This document shows, piece by piece, positions 27,749-36,552 of a stretch of 36,552 bases of DNA. Where the stretch lies: positions 1 to 36,552 of IMG/VR virus record IMGVR_UViG_3300042866_000191; one strand, 5' to 3'. Under the pieces are notes generated by a model. It ran no database searches, was not told where the DNA came from, and was given only the letters and a program-made list of their open reading frames with translations. Position numbers and translations under genes: made by a program. This stretch comes from a virus. Position 1 is the stretch's first letter; each line of letters begins with the position of its first letter.

Positions 27749-30526
27749 TTAACTAATACCCAGAATCGAGCGTACCCGCCTGGAGAGTTCTTTTTCTTTG
27801 CCAACTGGAACTTGTGAACCTGGAATATCAATTGCTAATCCTTTGCCGTGATTACCCGGATCTCCCGGTCTGTCGACCGAACCGACTTGGATGCCAGCAG
27901 CAGTTAGCTTTTTGATTGCAGCATCACGTTCCTTGCGCGTAGCAAAAGCAATGTGATCGTGGTAATTCTCTCCGCTGTGGTCTGCCCTGTAGGAAGACTT
28001 GTGGGCGGGATCACCACTCAAATATTCAATCGTACGAAACTTTCCACGCATCGTTGCGGGATCTTGCCAAGCGCGACCGTAGCCGTACTTAGCTGCAGAT
28101 TTAATTACCTTGCTGTAGTAGCTGGAGCTTTCAGCATCACCTGGGATAGGACCACGGTACTTTTCTACGTTGCCAGGACCAGCGTTGTATGCAATTAGTG
28201 CAAGACGCATGTCACCGCCAAACTGGCGTTGAAGACTAGACAGGTATCTGGCAGCGTAGTTGATGCTTTCAACTGGATCGTTGTAGTTAACGTTCGGATG
28301 GTACTGAGGCATGATTTGGGCAATGCCTCGTGCACCAGCTTTGCTCACTGCTTTTGGATTGAAACCGCTTTCAGTTTCAAGTAATCCAGCAAGGATTGCA
28401 GGGTCAATGCCATTGGCCTTTGCGGCCGTCTGTATGGTGCCTCCAAAGCCTTTGGGTACAGCAGCAGGTTCAAAGCGTCCCATGCTGCTCAAGGCCCTTA
28501 CAGAGCGGTTATACGACTGATAACGATTAAGGATTCCTTGCAGTTGAGGAGAGATGGTGCCCTGAATCCGCTCTATTGATTGAGGTGTAGCCAGTTCAGG
28601 CATCCCCGCTGCACGACGTTGACGGTTGATCACTTCAAGTGGGCTGATACCAAGCTTGGAACCCCAGTACTGAGCCTCTGCAGGCATGGTGAAGCCAGGC
28701 TTTCCATAACCTTGCTCAATAGCTTGGAGTTCGCCAGCGTCAAAGATCAGACCCGGCTTATTGTCTAGTGATCCCTTGCCGCCGTATGCAAGTGCAGTTC
28801 GGATTTTATTTAGCTTTAGGTTGAGTGCCTTTGAGGTTTTAGCAGAGCCAAATTTGAAGTTAGTGAAATCACCCTGGCTATTGATTGCATATCGGCCAGT
28901 TGGGTTATCAAATTCACTCATCACCTCTTTCATCGCTACGCTTGCAGCTTCTTGGGGTGATACTTGTCCAGTGGCTATGTACTCCGCGACTTTGCGATTA
29001 AATTTTGCTTGTAGCTCACCAATAACAAGCTGGCCAATGCCTGACACCTGTCCACCATACATAGCCCTTACGCTTGGCTGATTCTTTACGTGTTGCTCAA
29101 TTGCCTTGAGCTCGTTTTTAAAAGAACCAGTCTTACTTCTTGCTTCCTCTTGCTTCGATGCAACGGACATCCACTTTTGCTGTACCTCCCAAGGTGCTTT
29201 TGCTACCATCTGGGGTGTCAGCATGTTCTGCTCTGCAAGGTTCTTGAACTGATCGTTCAGCCGTTGAGCACCAAGAGCATCTACAGAGTAGGTCGATTCA
29301 AGAGTACTAAGTGCGTCACTCTTCCGTGTAAATTTCTGGAAGAAGTCCTGCTGTGCTTTTTTGATATTGATCTCAGTGGCTTGATCTGGATTCTGATTAA
29401 AGAAGTCCATCAACTCCCTTTCAGCATCCTTTGCCTTCATGGCAATCTCAGCCTCTTCATCTGCTGAGTTCTGCCTGTTAGCAGCAGCTAGTTCTTCACG
29501 AAGGAGTTGAAACTTGACAGGCCACCGCTCTTTAAATGTCTTACCTGTCTGTGGATCCACTTGTTGCTCAATAGCAACCAGATTATCTTCATTGATCATC
29601 CCTGCATCAAACATATCTTTGATGTAGGTCATGCCCGTTTTCCAAGCACCAGGGAAGCCAAGGGCATTACCTCGTTCGTCGTAGGTGACAGAAAGACCAA
29701 GCAGAAGATCGCCAAGGTTCTTGTCGGTCACAAAGTTGGCCATCAGCTCATCTCGCTTCATGGCGGATTGAGCAATGCCGTGCTCCTTCCTGAACACCGA
29801 CATCAATTCAGCTTGAGCTTTGTTGATCTCGGGAAGAGCGTATTTGGCAAGTAAGCCCTGGCTGATTTGGGTAAGACCGTTCTCGGTCATGTACTTACCC
29901 AGCAGCCGCTGCATAATTGCTGCTTTGTGCTGCGGTTCCCAGGTTGTGTCGTTAACAGCTTTTTTTACGCCATCAACTTCAACGGCATCAGTGTTGCTAA
30001 GGAATTGTGAGCTAGCCCACTCCTTAAACGTAGAACCAAAATGTTTGGCAGCGTTCCGCTTGTAGTAATAACCACGAAGACCCCCAAGGGACTTCAGCCG
30101 CTCAACTACCTCAATAGGAGCACCTTCTTTGATTGCCTGAGCAGCTTGTTCGTTGTGAACGTAGTTGACTTGCTGAAGAGCTTCTTCTTGGGGTTCGATT
30201 TCTTGGATCGCTGCAGCTTGAGCAGTTTGATCTTGGGCAAACAACAGGGCTGCTTGCTCGTCTTCAAACTGGCTGTAGTACTTAGCGCCCTCATTGACGA
30301 AGCTGCTCAGGGTCTCTGAGAAGTCAGCTAGTTGACGGATGTTTCGGCCTTGCTGCTCGTAGTTGGCAGTCTGGCCTCGTTCCATTAACTTAAAGCTTTC
30401 GTTGATTGAGGAAAGCTTTCCAGACAAACCAGCATTAGGATCAGCTACGTTATACGGATCAAAGGCACCACCTTTTGCTGAACCTTGAAATTCAACTTGA
30501 CCACCAAATGGTTTAATAGGACTCAT
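27749..30526 (-). CDS. internal virion protein with lytic transglycosylase domain (gp15-like position)
   Basis: A 925-aa protein. Residues 1-680 are mostly helical and Gln/Ala-rich, like T7 gp15. Residues about 691-805 are a soluble lytic transglycosylase fold: NGIDPAILAGLLETESGFNP with catalytic E719, GARGIAQIMP, and ALIAYNAGPG. A further domain at about 830-925 shows YRADHSGENYHDHIAF and HGKGLAIDIPGSQ, an H..D/H..D pattern reminiscent of M15-like or other metal-dependent wall hydrolases. It would locally open peptidoglycan during DNA ejection. In T7 the transglycosylase sits at the N-terminus of gp16. Here it is C-terminal on the preceding protein. The ATG overlaps the gp14-like stop (ATGA). 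Confidence 0.9.
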   Translation of the reverse strand: MSPIKPFGGQVEFQGSAKGGAFDPYNVADPNAGLSGKLSSINESFKLMERGQTANYEQQGRNIRQLADFSETLSSFVNEGAKYYSQFEDEQAALLFAQDQTAQAAAIQEIEPQEEALQQVNYVHNEQAAQAIKEGAPIEVVERLKSLGGLRGYYYKRNAAKHFGSTFKEWASSQFLSNTDAVEVDGVKKAVNDTTWEPQHKAAIMQRLLGKYMTENGLTQISQGLLAKYALPEINKAQAELMSVFRKEHGIAQSAMKRDELMANFVTDKNLGDLLLGLSVTYDERGNALGFPGAWKTGMTYIKDMFDAGMINEDNLVAIEQQVDPQTGKTFKERWPVKFQLLREELAAANRQNSADEEAEIAMKAKDAERELMDFFNQNPDQATEINIKKAQQDFFQKFTRKSDALSTLESTYSVDALGAQRLNDQFKNLAEQNMLTPQMVAKAPWEVQQKWMSVASKQEEARSKTGSFKNELKAIEQHVKNQPSVRAMYGGQVSGIGQLVIGELQAKFNRKVAEYIATGQVSPQEAASVAMKEVMSEFDNPTGRYAINSQGDFTNFKFGSAKTSKALNLKLNKIRTALAYGGKGSLDNKPGLIFDAGELQAIEQGYGKPGFTMPAEAQYWGSKLGISPLEVINRQRRAAGMPELATPQSIERIQGTISPQLQGILNRYQSYNRSVRALSSMGRFEPAAVPKGFGGTIQTAAKANGIDPAILAGLLETESGFNPKAVSKAGARGIAQIMPQYHPNVNYNDPVESINYAARYLSSLQRQFGGDMRLALIAYNAGPGNVEKYRGPIPGDAESSSYYSKVIKSAAKYGYGRAWQDPATMRGKFRTIEYLSGDPAHKSSYRADHSGENYHDHIAFATRKERDAAIKKLTAAGIQVGSVDRPGDPGNHGKGLAIDIPGSQVPVGKEKELSRRVRSILGIS

Positions 30527-31182
30527 TTCTTCCTCAACATGCTATCCATGCTGAAACCAGTTTGTAGGCCAGTCATAAGACCTTGACCAATTCCCAGTGC
30601 AGCATTGTTATTGGTTGGTGGGTTGTAAGTGGTTTGAGCCATTACAGGCATAAACCCGTCAAGCTGTGCCTGCAGACTTCCAACAGCTTGTCGATCAGCG
30701 TCGTACCGCTGACGTGCCAAGTCAGTCATGTTGCGACCGAACTGACGACCAGAACTGGCTACATTTTCACTGAACAGTGCGTTCTGTCTGCCATATTCCC
30801 CAACGATGTCGATGTCTCGGATTCGCCGGGCACTACGACCGTATCGTTCAACAGCGTTGCCTTGACCTTGAGCCAGGATTCGTTCACGAATAAGGCTTTG
30901 GCGACCAAGTGAGAACCCCATAAGTTGTTCATTCATCCGTGCCTGTTCTCTAGCCATTGCACGACTAGCAGCATCTCTGTTCTCAAAGATCTGCTCCTCA
31001 GTAGCTACCTTGGCCCGTCCAGATGCTCGTTCTTTCTGGCGGTTCATAATGTCCGCCTGACGTATCCCCAGCTCGTTTTGGTAGGCAGCAGAAGCTTGGG
31101 CTGAGTAGTCCTTAGGGCCAAACATTGACATGCCGCCCTGGAAAAGACCCATCCCTATGCTAAATGCACTTATTGGATCCAT
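30523..31182 (-). CDS. internal virion protein, T7 gp14-like
   Basis: A 219-aa protein. A glycine/methionine-rich hydrophobic N-terminus (ISAFSIGMGLFQGGMSMFG) precedes a long Ala/Arg/Gln-rich helical region with many Q and R residues. The C-terminus is again Gly/Met-rich (ALGIGQGLMTGLQTGFSMDSML). Size, composition and position before the large core proteins match T7 gp14, which on ejection inserts in the outer membrane. It overlaps the GNAT-like gene by 13 bp and the next gene by 4 bp. Confidence 0.85.
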   Translation of the reverse strand: MDPISAFSIGMGLFQGGMSMFGPKDYSAQASAAYQNELGIRQADIMNRQKERASGRAKVATEEQIFENRDAASRAMAREQARMNEQLMGFSLGRQSLIRERILAQGQGNAVERYGRSARRIRDIDIVGEYGRQNALFSENVASSGRQFGRNMTDLARQRYDADRQAVGSLQAQLDGFMPVMAQTTYNPPTNNNAALGIGQGLMTGLQTGFSMDSMLRKK

Positions 31183-31625
31183 AAGCGTACAAACTCCACG
31201 TAATAGTTGTTGTTTTTAGTCATTGGAATAACCCTAAGGAACTTGAACCCAAGCTTCTTCAAAAGGGTTAGTTCCTTTGTGTGTTGAATGTCAACGTAGT
31301 TATATAGAAGTGGATGTGGCTGGCTTTTAAGCCACGTCTTAAAAGCTTGGACAAAGTAGCGTGGATACTCGTAGATCTTGTTGGTTTTCTGCATCCACGC
31401 ATTACCCTCCTTGTTCACGCCAAAGAGTCCCATTGGCTTGTCATCAGGCGCCAATGCCACATAGGTGGTATAGGTTTTGAAATCACGAAACAACTGAAGC
31501 GCAGGATTTATTTCTGCTCGTTGCATCTCGTGGACTGCTGGTTCAATCAGATTGTTCGCTACTGCAACAACATCTTCAATTGTTGCTTTCCTGATCACAC
31601 AGCCGGATCGGGACTCTTTAGACAT
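31170..31625 (-). CDS. GNAT-fold protein in gp13 position
   Basis: A 151-aa protein with acetyltransferase-like architecture. It has VIRKATIEDVVAVANNL, a central strand pair (TTYVALAPDDKPMGLFGVN) and a late LLKKLGFKFLRVIPM segment as in GNAT proteins. The usual acetyl-CoA loop (R/Q-x-x-G-x-G/A) is not evident, so enzymatic activity is doubtful. T7-like phages carry a protein of this type (gp13) needed for virion assembly at exactly this place after tail tube B. It starts one base past the gp12 stop. Confidence 0.78.
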   Translation of the reverse strand: MSKESRSGCVIRKATIEDVVAVANNLIEPAVHEMQRAEINPALQLFRDFKTYTTYVALAPDDKPMGLFGVNKEGNAWMQKTNKIYEYPRYFVQAFKTWLKSQPHPLLYNYVDIQHTKELTLLKKLGFKFLRVIPMTKNNNYYVEFVRLWIQ

Positions 31626-31626
31626 A

Positions 31627-34560
31627 CTATCTTCGGGTGTAGAAGTTCGTGTTGTACTTGCCTTCCCATTGCATACTGCTGAGAGTTACGGGGAAAGGAG
31701 TATCACCAATAATGCGGATACGAAGGTTTTTGTTTCGCTGATGAATAGGTACAACGTGAGTGGCTGATGCCGAAAGGTTCACGTTGTTCAAAGCGTATTG
31801 AGCAGGTAACGTTACGTTGATTACGTTGTCCCACTCATCCAAGCCCGTAATGTTGACTTTGTACGTGATTGGACCGCTTAAGCCCGTCTCAATCTTCAGT
31901 CGATGCACAATGCAGCTAGAAGTCGTATCCGCCTTCCACTGCCTGCCATCGGATGACCCTGGATAGATCTTGGGAATCTCCACGGTCATGTCGTACAAGT
32001 AGCCAAGAATCAAATCTCGGCCTCTGTAGTCGCCCTCTAGGACCACGTAGTAAGCCCCTGAGGTGACTTGTACGGTTGGATAAAGGATTGCCCCTACCGT
32101 CTGACTGGAGACCGTTGGAGAGGCTCCTATGTACCCACCAAGAGCAATTACGGAAAGGGTCTTGCCAGTGACGTGGTTAAACGGTAAGTAAACAGTTGTT
32201 TGATCAGTACCTGAGTCGTAGGTTCGATATGGGTTGATGTTGAAGAAGTCAAGACACACATCGGTACGCTCTCCAGTTGGAAGTGTCAGATAGCCTTGCT
32301 CACTGGCTTGCGTAAGGTCAAAAGACGATACCAGTACTTTTGTTCCGTTAGAGACCACAGCGTAGAACGTGCTGATGTCAAAGAATTGATCTAGCAGATT
32401 GCCTGTCATCTCCCACTTGTACCAAGTGCTTTGTACACGCTCTTCTTCAGAGTCGTAGAACTTGTACTGGTACAGCGTGTTTGTTCCTTGTTCCCCAATC
32501 GAGATCATCGACAATGCAGGGCTTGCAATCATCGAATCAACGCTTGACGGGATCAGCTCAGATACCGTTGTGGTTACTGCTGCCTGTACTGGCGGCATAT
32601 CAGACCTAATACGACCCAGTTGGAACACACGGGTGTACAGGTTGGTCTTTGACAGGAAAGCAAGAGATGTACCAAGGTTTACCGACTCAACCTCTGAATC
32701 TGCTTCGTACTTAGACAGCGAGTTGAGGTTGGCAGTTTTTGGGCTCAGGATGTCTGTAGCCTCAGTGCTCAACAGGAACTGTTCATTCTGTCCAAACAGG
32801 ACAAGACCTGTGTTGGAGTTTTGAACGTAGTTGAGTGTGACTGGTTTGGTGGACGTTGCGGTAATGTCAATCGGATCATCATCCGTTACCACCTGTGCAG
32901 TTGTAGCAAAGAAGTTGAAGTAATCACCTGCCTTACTCAGTACCACCGACTCCTCTGACAAGAAGCCAAGGCGGTTTCTGTAGAAGAAGATATTCCGAAT
33001 CGTTGATCCGATAAAGCTTGGATCAGGGTTAGTAGTGAGATCACCCACCACTCGGTCTTCCCACGCAATTGGTTCAAACTTAAATGAGCCATCAGACTGA
33101 CGGACCAGCTGATGAGGCATTGTCAGCTCATCAAGTTCATACGTGATGCCTGGAGCGTTCGCTTCCTCCCACACACCAGGACCGTAGGTCTGACTGTTAG
33201 TGGTGTTGAACTCAACCCACATGTCATCTACTTCAATGTCAGCAGTGTTGACGACCTTTACCTTGTAGCCGTCTTTGCACTGGATCGGGAGTTTGCCAAT
33301 TGATCCGATCTGATCCTGGAAGACATACAAGCCTTCCTCTGCAGCAGAACCCTTTGTGGTAACAGTGAACGCACTGGCATGAGTGATGTAAATACCAGGA
33401 CCAACAGACACAGCCGTAAACCCAGCAGAGCCATTAATTGCTGTGGCCAATGCCGTAGCAATTGTTCCCGAGTCGGTTACCCCACCCGTCACATCTTGAG
33501 GGGTTGTGGTTGTGTAGTTAGTACCGTTCAGCGTTACGGTGTAGTTAGCGTTATATGCAACAATGCTGATGACTACAAATGCTTGCTTGGGAAGAGCAGC
33601 GGTAGTTGCCGCCTTCATCGCAGGCACCTTTGCCTTGTTCAATACAAACGTGTAATCATTCAGTGTCAGAAGTTCAATGTCATCAGGAGTTGCATCCTTC
33701 AGATAAGCATTGCTTGGGACAGTGGTAATGTTGCAGTTGCTGACAGCAGTGTCATAGAGTCCCTTCTTTGTGGCCTCATCAGAAACGGCGTTGTTGTAGT
33801 TGGTCTGAGCCGTGTTCATTGCGGACAAGGCGGTCGCAAGTTGACCAGCCGTGAAAGCAGCCGCTACCGTTTGAACCAACTCATAAACTTTGAAGCCTTG
33901 CTGGTCCAGCCACGGATATTCATCTGTACGTTCCGTGCCTTGACTGTATCCTGCAGGATACGTAATGGTTCCAGTCCCACTGCCCAGAACAGTACCTGCT
34001 GACTTAATAAAGTACTGGTTTGTGGCAGTGTTAAGGATTACACCAGACCTAACGCTTTGAACGTAGTCATTTGTATACGTGGTATCAATATCAAACAGCA
34101 ACTGTTGCGTGCTGTTTTGACCTTCTAGCCTTTCAGCGTATGTAGCTTGTGCTGTGTTTAGTTCAGCAAGCCTTGTTTGCCTTAGGGCTACAGCAGCGTT
34201 GTAATCGGTCACCCTCGTCTTCAGCGTGGCCAGGTTGCACGTTCCCGGTACTCCGGTATTGGTGTGCATGTCCACGGCCCTTACAGAGCCGTCTAGAAGG
34301 CTCCAGACGCGAAATTTGTTGTCACTGTATTGAGCGACATACTTCTCCTCGTCATCCCTCAGAATCGAAAACCAACGGCCTGAGGTGTTAGCACCGTACA
34401 GCTCAGCAACAAAGCTACCACCAGGTCTCTTCAAAAGACCAAGTGCATAGTCAGGATATGTGTTGATGCTATCGACTAACTGACCAGGATATTTAAGGTA
34501 GTCAGGTTGCTGAGAGATCCCACCTAAGAAGTTGGGAATCCGTTGGGTTATCGTACTCAT
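31627..34560 (-). CDS. tail tubular protein B (T7 gp12-like)
   Basis: A 977-aa tail nozzle protein. The typical start TQRIPNFLGGISQQPDYLKYPGQL is followed by a DYALGLLKRPGGSFVA region. Conserved FFYRNRLGFLSEESVVLSKAGDYFNFF and DPIDITATSTKPVTLNYVQ segments lie mid-protein, and DRYxG-like barrel strands towards the end. Together with tail tube A it forms the tail tube/nozzle. It is longer than T7 gp12 (794 aa), through an insertion around 60-400 that includes an ATTAALPKQAFVVISI region. The start overlaps the gp11-like stop as ATGA. Confidence 0.93.
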   Translation of the reverse strand: MSTITQRIPNFLGGISQQPDYLKYPGQLVDSINTYPDYALGLLKRPGGSFVAELYGANTSGRWFSILRDDEEKYVAQYSDNKFRVWSLLDGSVRAVDMHTNTGVPGTCNLATLKTRVTDYNAAVALRQTRLAELNTAQATYAERLEGQNSTQQLLFDIDTTYTNDYVQSVRSGVILNTATNQYFIKSAGTVLGSGTGTITYPAGYSQGTERTDEYPWLDQQGFKVYELVQTVAAAFTAGQLATALSAMNTAQTNYNNAVSDEATKKGLYDTAVSNCNITTVPSNAYLKDATPDDIELLTLNDYTFVLNKAKVPAMKAATTAALPKQAFVVISIVAYNANYTVTLNGTNYTTTTPQDVTGGVTDSGTIATALATAINGSAGFTAVSVGPGIYITHASAFTVTTKGSAAEEGLYVFQDQIGSIGKLPIQCKDGYKVKVVNTADIEVDDMWVEFNTTNSQTYGPGVWEEANAPGITYELDELTMPHQLVRQSDGSFKFEPIAWEDRVVGDLTTNPDPSFIGSTIRNIFFYRNRLGFLSEESVVLSKAGDYFNFFATTAQVVTDDDPIDITATSTKPVTLNYVQNSNTGLVLFGQNEQFLLSTEATDILSPKTANLNSLSKYEADSEVESVNLGTSLAFLSKTNLYTRVFQLGRIRSDMPPVQAAVTTTVSELIPSSVDSMIASPALSMISIGEQGTNTLYQYKFYDSEEERVQSTWYKWEMTGNLLDQFFDISTFYAVVSNGTKVLVSSFDLTQASEQGYLTLPTGERTDVCLDFFNINPYRTYDSGTDQTTVYLPFNHVTGKTLSVIALGGYIGASPTVSSQTVGAILYPTVQVTSGAYYVVLEGDYRGRDLILGYLYDMTVEIPKIYPGSSDGRQWKADTTSSCIVHRLKIETGLSGPITYKVNITGLDEWDNVINVTLPAQYALNNVNLSASATHVVPIHQRNKNLRIRIIGDTPFPVTLSSMQWEGKYNTNFYTRR

Positions 34561-35171
34561 CTAGTTAGAGCGTGGTATGGTTGATAACTGGTGTAAGTTC
34601 CTTGTCCATCTCGCCAACCAAAGATCGAGTAATCTCCTTGGTTGCAATCGTATTCAAGAGCAGCTGCTCGGGTGTACAGCTCTTGCTCTTGCAGCAGTGA
34701 GTAGATCTCTTTATCCCCTACCAGCTTCACGGCAACAAGCCGTGCAGCACGAGCAGTGATGTAGACCTGAATAGGAGGGGGTACGTCTTCGTATGCAAAG
34801 AACCAAGTGACATCACACTTGATTGGATCTGACCATACGTAGGTGTGTTCAAGACGGTCGTACAACTTTCCATCTCTACGGACTGGATCGTATGTATTAC
34901 CGTGATCGTCAACAGTAGTATCGAGTGCGATTACATTGCTTGGATAAACAATGTGACCTGTGTTTGTATCTGGGGTAAATTCATACCCACGTTCAGTGTT
35001 GAACAGCCAGCCCTCTGATTGCACTTGGCGATTCACTTCTCTCAGGGTGTTGAGGACAATCGATACTTCGGGGTTTTGCAGATCTAGCGTAGTGACAGGA
35101 GCCTGTCCTACTGAGCTAAGTATTTGATTGACAGCATCCAGTTCGGTGGACGCAGCATAAGTAGCAGGCAT
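34557..35171 (-). CDS. tail tubular protein A (T7 gp11-like)
   Basis: A 204-aa adaptor between portal and nozzle. The start AASTELDAVNQILSSVGQAPVTTLD is typical. It continues with EVNRQVQSEGWLFNTERGYEFTPD, a PSNVIALD strand region and CDVTWFFAYEDVPPPIQVYITARAARLV, all hallmark segments of gp11-like proteins. The length is close to the 196 aa of T7 gp11. It is the first gene after the post-capsid terminator and is co-translated with tail tube B. Confidence 0.94.
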   Translation of the reverse strand: MPATYAASTELDAVNQILSSVGQAPVTTLDLQNPEVSIVLNTLREVNRQVQSEGWLFNTERGYEFTPDTNTGHIVYPSNVIALDTTVDDHGNTYDPVRRDGKLYDRLEHTYVWSDPIKCDVTWFFAYEDVPPPIQVYITARAARLVAVKLVGDKEIYSLLQEQELYTRAAALEYDCNQGDYSIFGWRDGQGTYTSYQPYHALTR

Positions 35172-35190
35172 CTCTATCAGTTAGATAATA

Positions 35191-35215
35191 AAAAAAAGGG
35201 ACTCCGAAGAGTCCC
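35191..35215 (-). terminator. intrinsic terminator after major capsid gene (T7 Tphi-like position)
   Basis: On the minus strand GGGACTC-TTCG-GAGTCCC is followed by seven T. The stable UUCG tetraloop and the place directly behind the capsid gene match the T7 late terminator. It is probably partly read through so that tail genes are expressed below the capsid level. Confidence 0.95.
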
Positions 35216-35233
35216 CGTATTGATCACAAAGAA

Positions 35234-36355
35234 TCAGAAAGCAGAAGGAGCGGTAGCGCCCACATACAGCTCAACAGCGCAGGCGGGGTTCAGGTAGTCG
35301 GCGCCCATGGCCAGACGGCCAAGGATCACGTCGCCCTGATAGATCACCGACACGTCGCCGCTGGTCACTTGCACTTGAGGACCAATGGCCTCAACCACAC
35401 CAGCAGCTTCACGCTGGAAGATCAGACCGCAGGACTTGCTGCCAACTTCAGCAGCAGTACCGTAGTCGTTGTTCACACCGCTGCCGGTAGCAGCGTTCTC
35501 CAGAGCGGCGCCGACAAAGCTGCCCACGTTGCCAGGAGAGGTCTCACCAGTGGTGCCGCCATAGGCAGTACCGTACTTGCCCAGGAACGGGATGTTCATG
35601 GACTTGTAGATCTTGATACCAGCGATCTCAATGATGCCGTTACCCTTTTGCAGGGAATCACCTTGAGCATCGCGGTTCACCAGACCGTTGGAACCGATGG
35701 CTTGGATCAGAGCGTAGTACTGGCGGGGGTTCAGAACACCCACACGACCTTCGCTGCTGACGCCCTTCTCATCCATAGCAGCAGCAGCGTCATAAAACGC
35801 AGCCACCAAGTTGGTGGAATCGAAAGCATCGGAATCGTTGGCAGAAGTACCAACGCGGATTTGAGTACCACCGGGCTCAACGAAGCTGGCCTTGGTGATC
35901 GGGCTGGCTTGACGAGCGCCACGGGCGATAGCACGGAAGATATAACGGTCATACTTCTCAGCGAGAGCATAACCAATCTTGCGGCTGATTTCGCTACGCA
36001 GGTCGTAGTGAGCCAGCACTTCATCCAGCTCATACACGAAAGCCGAGCTAATCAGAAGGTCATCACAGGTGATGGTCTTCTCAGCCACCGGAGGCGCTCC
36101 ATCGGTGTTACCAAGGATCGCGTTGCCGGGGGTGTGGAACTCAGCCGTGGTACGGCCAGTGTAGATGAACTGAAGAGACTTACCGTTCTTCAGAGTGCGC
36201 TTCATAACCAGGTCACGAGCAATCGACTCGTGCTGGAAGCCTTTGAACATTTCACCCGAAAACAGTTTCAGGTAAAGAGCGCGGGCGTCACCCGCACCGT
36301 TATCCTGACCAGGACGAGTCAGGCTCGTGGTCAGTACAGAAGTTTGTTGTGCCAT
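35234..36355 (-). CDS. major capsid protein (T7 gp10-like)
   Basis: An HK97-fold shell protein of 373 aa. It starts MAQQTSVLTTSLTRPGQDNG, then ARALYLKLFSGEMFKGFQHES and RTLKNGKSLQFIYTGRTTAEFHTPG, typical of cyanopodovirus capsid proteins. The spine/E-loop region is followed by GVLNPRQYYALIQAIG and a late VSVIYQGDVILGRLAMGADYLNPACAVEL. Length agrees with T7 gp10A/P-SSP7 capsid proteins. The gene is flanked by a structured leader before it and a strong terminator after it, consistent with the highest late expression. Confidence 0.96.
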   Translation of the reverse strand: MAQQTSVLTTSLTRPGQDNGAGDARALYLKLFSGEMFKGFQHESIARDLVMKRTLKNGKSLQFIYTGRTTAEFHTPGNAILGNTDGAPPVAEKTITCDDLLISSAFVYELDEVLAHYDLRSEISRKIGYALAEKYDRYIFRAIARGARQASPITKASFVEPGGTQIRVGTSANDSDAFDSTNLVAAFYDAAAAMDEKGVSSEGRVGVLNPRQYYALIQAIGSNGLVNRDAQGDSLQKGNGIIEIAGIKIYKSMNIPFLGKYGTAYGGTTGETSPGNVGSFVGAALENAATGSGVNNDYGTAAEVGSKSCGLIFQREAAGVVEAIGPQVQVTSGDVSVIYQGDVILGRLAMGADYLNPACAVELYVGATAPSAF

Positions 36356-36552
36356 TGAAAGAGAGAAAGAGTTTAGTTACTTGCTCTCCAAACGTTTGGA
36401 AAAATTTGTTGCGATATTTTTGTTGTCGTCTTTCCGACTGTCAACGGCTAAGGGTGTCGGCGTACCGGCCTCAGCCTAGAGAGTAGAGATCCGACTCTGA
36501 GGTGTCCCTACTCCAGTAATCACCCAATCACTGGTGCTTTGTGAGTAGCCAG
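36356..36552 (-). promoter_or_regulatory. structured leader of the major capsid gene
   Basis: About 200 bp with no assignable gene. A 24-codon open frame ends at 36476 and could be the tail of the scaffold gene, but it is too short to identify. On the minus strand a hairpin GGCTGAGG / CCTTAGCC with an inner CGG/CCG stem lies at 36446-36476. An exact TTGACA (36439-36444) follows, with AT-rich sequence 17-19 bp on (AAATAT), and then a perfect palindrome TCCAAACGTTTGGA (36387-36400). These could be a host-type promoter and RNA processing or stability elements. A phage promoter could not be recognised. Confidence 0.4.

Noticed and set aside
35369-36358. Long plus-strand open frame opposite the major capsid gene (and similar ones opposite tail fibres, 21902-22906)
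   Set aside because: They arise from codon bias of the real minus-strand genes, have no ribosome binding site or recognisable protein pattern, and lie wholly inside certain genes.
36476-36552. Partial scaffold gene at the right edge
   Set aside because: Only 24 codons are open, with no recognisable scaffold sequence; noted in the capsid leader entry instead.

Overview
The window is most of a T7-like podovirus genome of the marine or estuarine cyanophage type (P-SSP7 / Syn5 / P60 relatives). The evidence is a single-subunit T7-type RNA polymerase, gp2.5-type ssDNA-binding protein, endonuclease I, primase-helicase, family A DNA polymerase and gp6-type exonuclease. These are accompanied by a T7-order virion module and several small families I recognise from cyanophages, including an NblA-like protein and an integrase with a tRNA-Leu attachment site. 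A picocyanobacterial host (Synechococcus or Prochlorococcus) is inferred, not shown. Every gene but one lies on the minus strand, so the phage reads from right to left.

Layout in the direction of transcription: 36.4-35.2 kb major capsid protein followed by a strong terminator; 35.2-23.9 kb tail tubes A and B, a gp13-like GNAT-fold protein, internal virion protein gp14, and two very large internal proteins, one with a lytic transglycosylase domain; 23.8-19.5 kb two tail fibre genes (T7 gp17 N-terminus; Peptidase_S74 C-terminus); 19.4-17.3 kb small structural, holin-like, C39 peptidase, membrane/coiled-coil, terminase-small-subunit-like and HNH genes; 17.3-14.2 kb a basic disordered protein and the large terminase; 14.0-13.1 kb thyX and a small gene; 13.05-12.3 kb the only plus-strand gene (ribbon-helix-helix protein) and a roughly 590-bp non-coding control region; 12.3-9.6 kb about twelve very small early genes, often coupled by ATGA overlaps, then a MarR-like regulator; 9.6-8.4 kb integrase, attP-like tRNA-Leu fragment and terminator; 8.4 kb to the left edge the RNA polymerase and replication operon, ending in exonuclease and an NblA-like gene.

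On a T7 linear map the terminase end is the right end and the early genes are the left end. Here they are joined, so the sequence is circularly permuted (circularised genome, concatemer or assembly circle), and the terminal repeat should lie between about 12.3 and 13.1 kb. The portal and scaffold genes, expected between the exonuclease and the capsid gene, are outside the window. So is any photosynthesis or nucleotide-metabolism gene usually carried there.

The most interesting points are: (1) a lysogeny-like cassette of integrase, tRNA-Leu(CAA) 5'-half attP, MarR-like protein and a divergent RHH gene with its own control region; (2) a family A DNA polymerase split into exonuclease and polymerase ORFs that overlap in the -1 frame; (3) an NblA-like ORF overlapping the exonuclease gene; (4) a 27-bp intergenic repeat placed before four consecutive small early genes; (5) a 20-bp exact repeat shared by the RNA polymerase gene and the terminase 3' flank.
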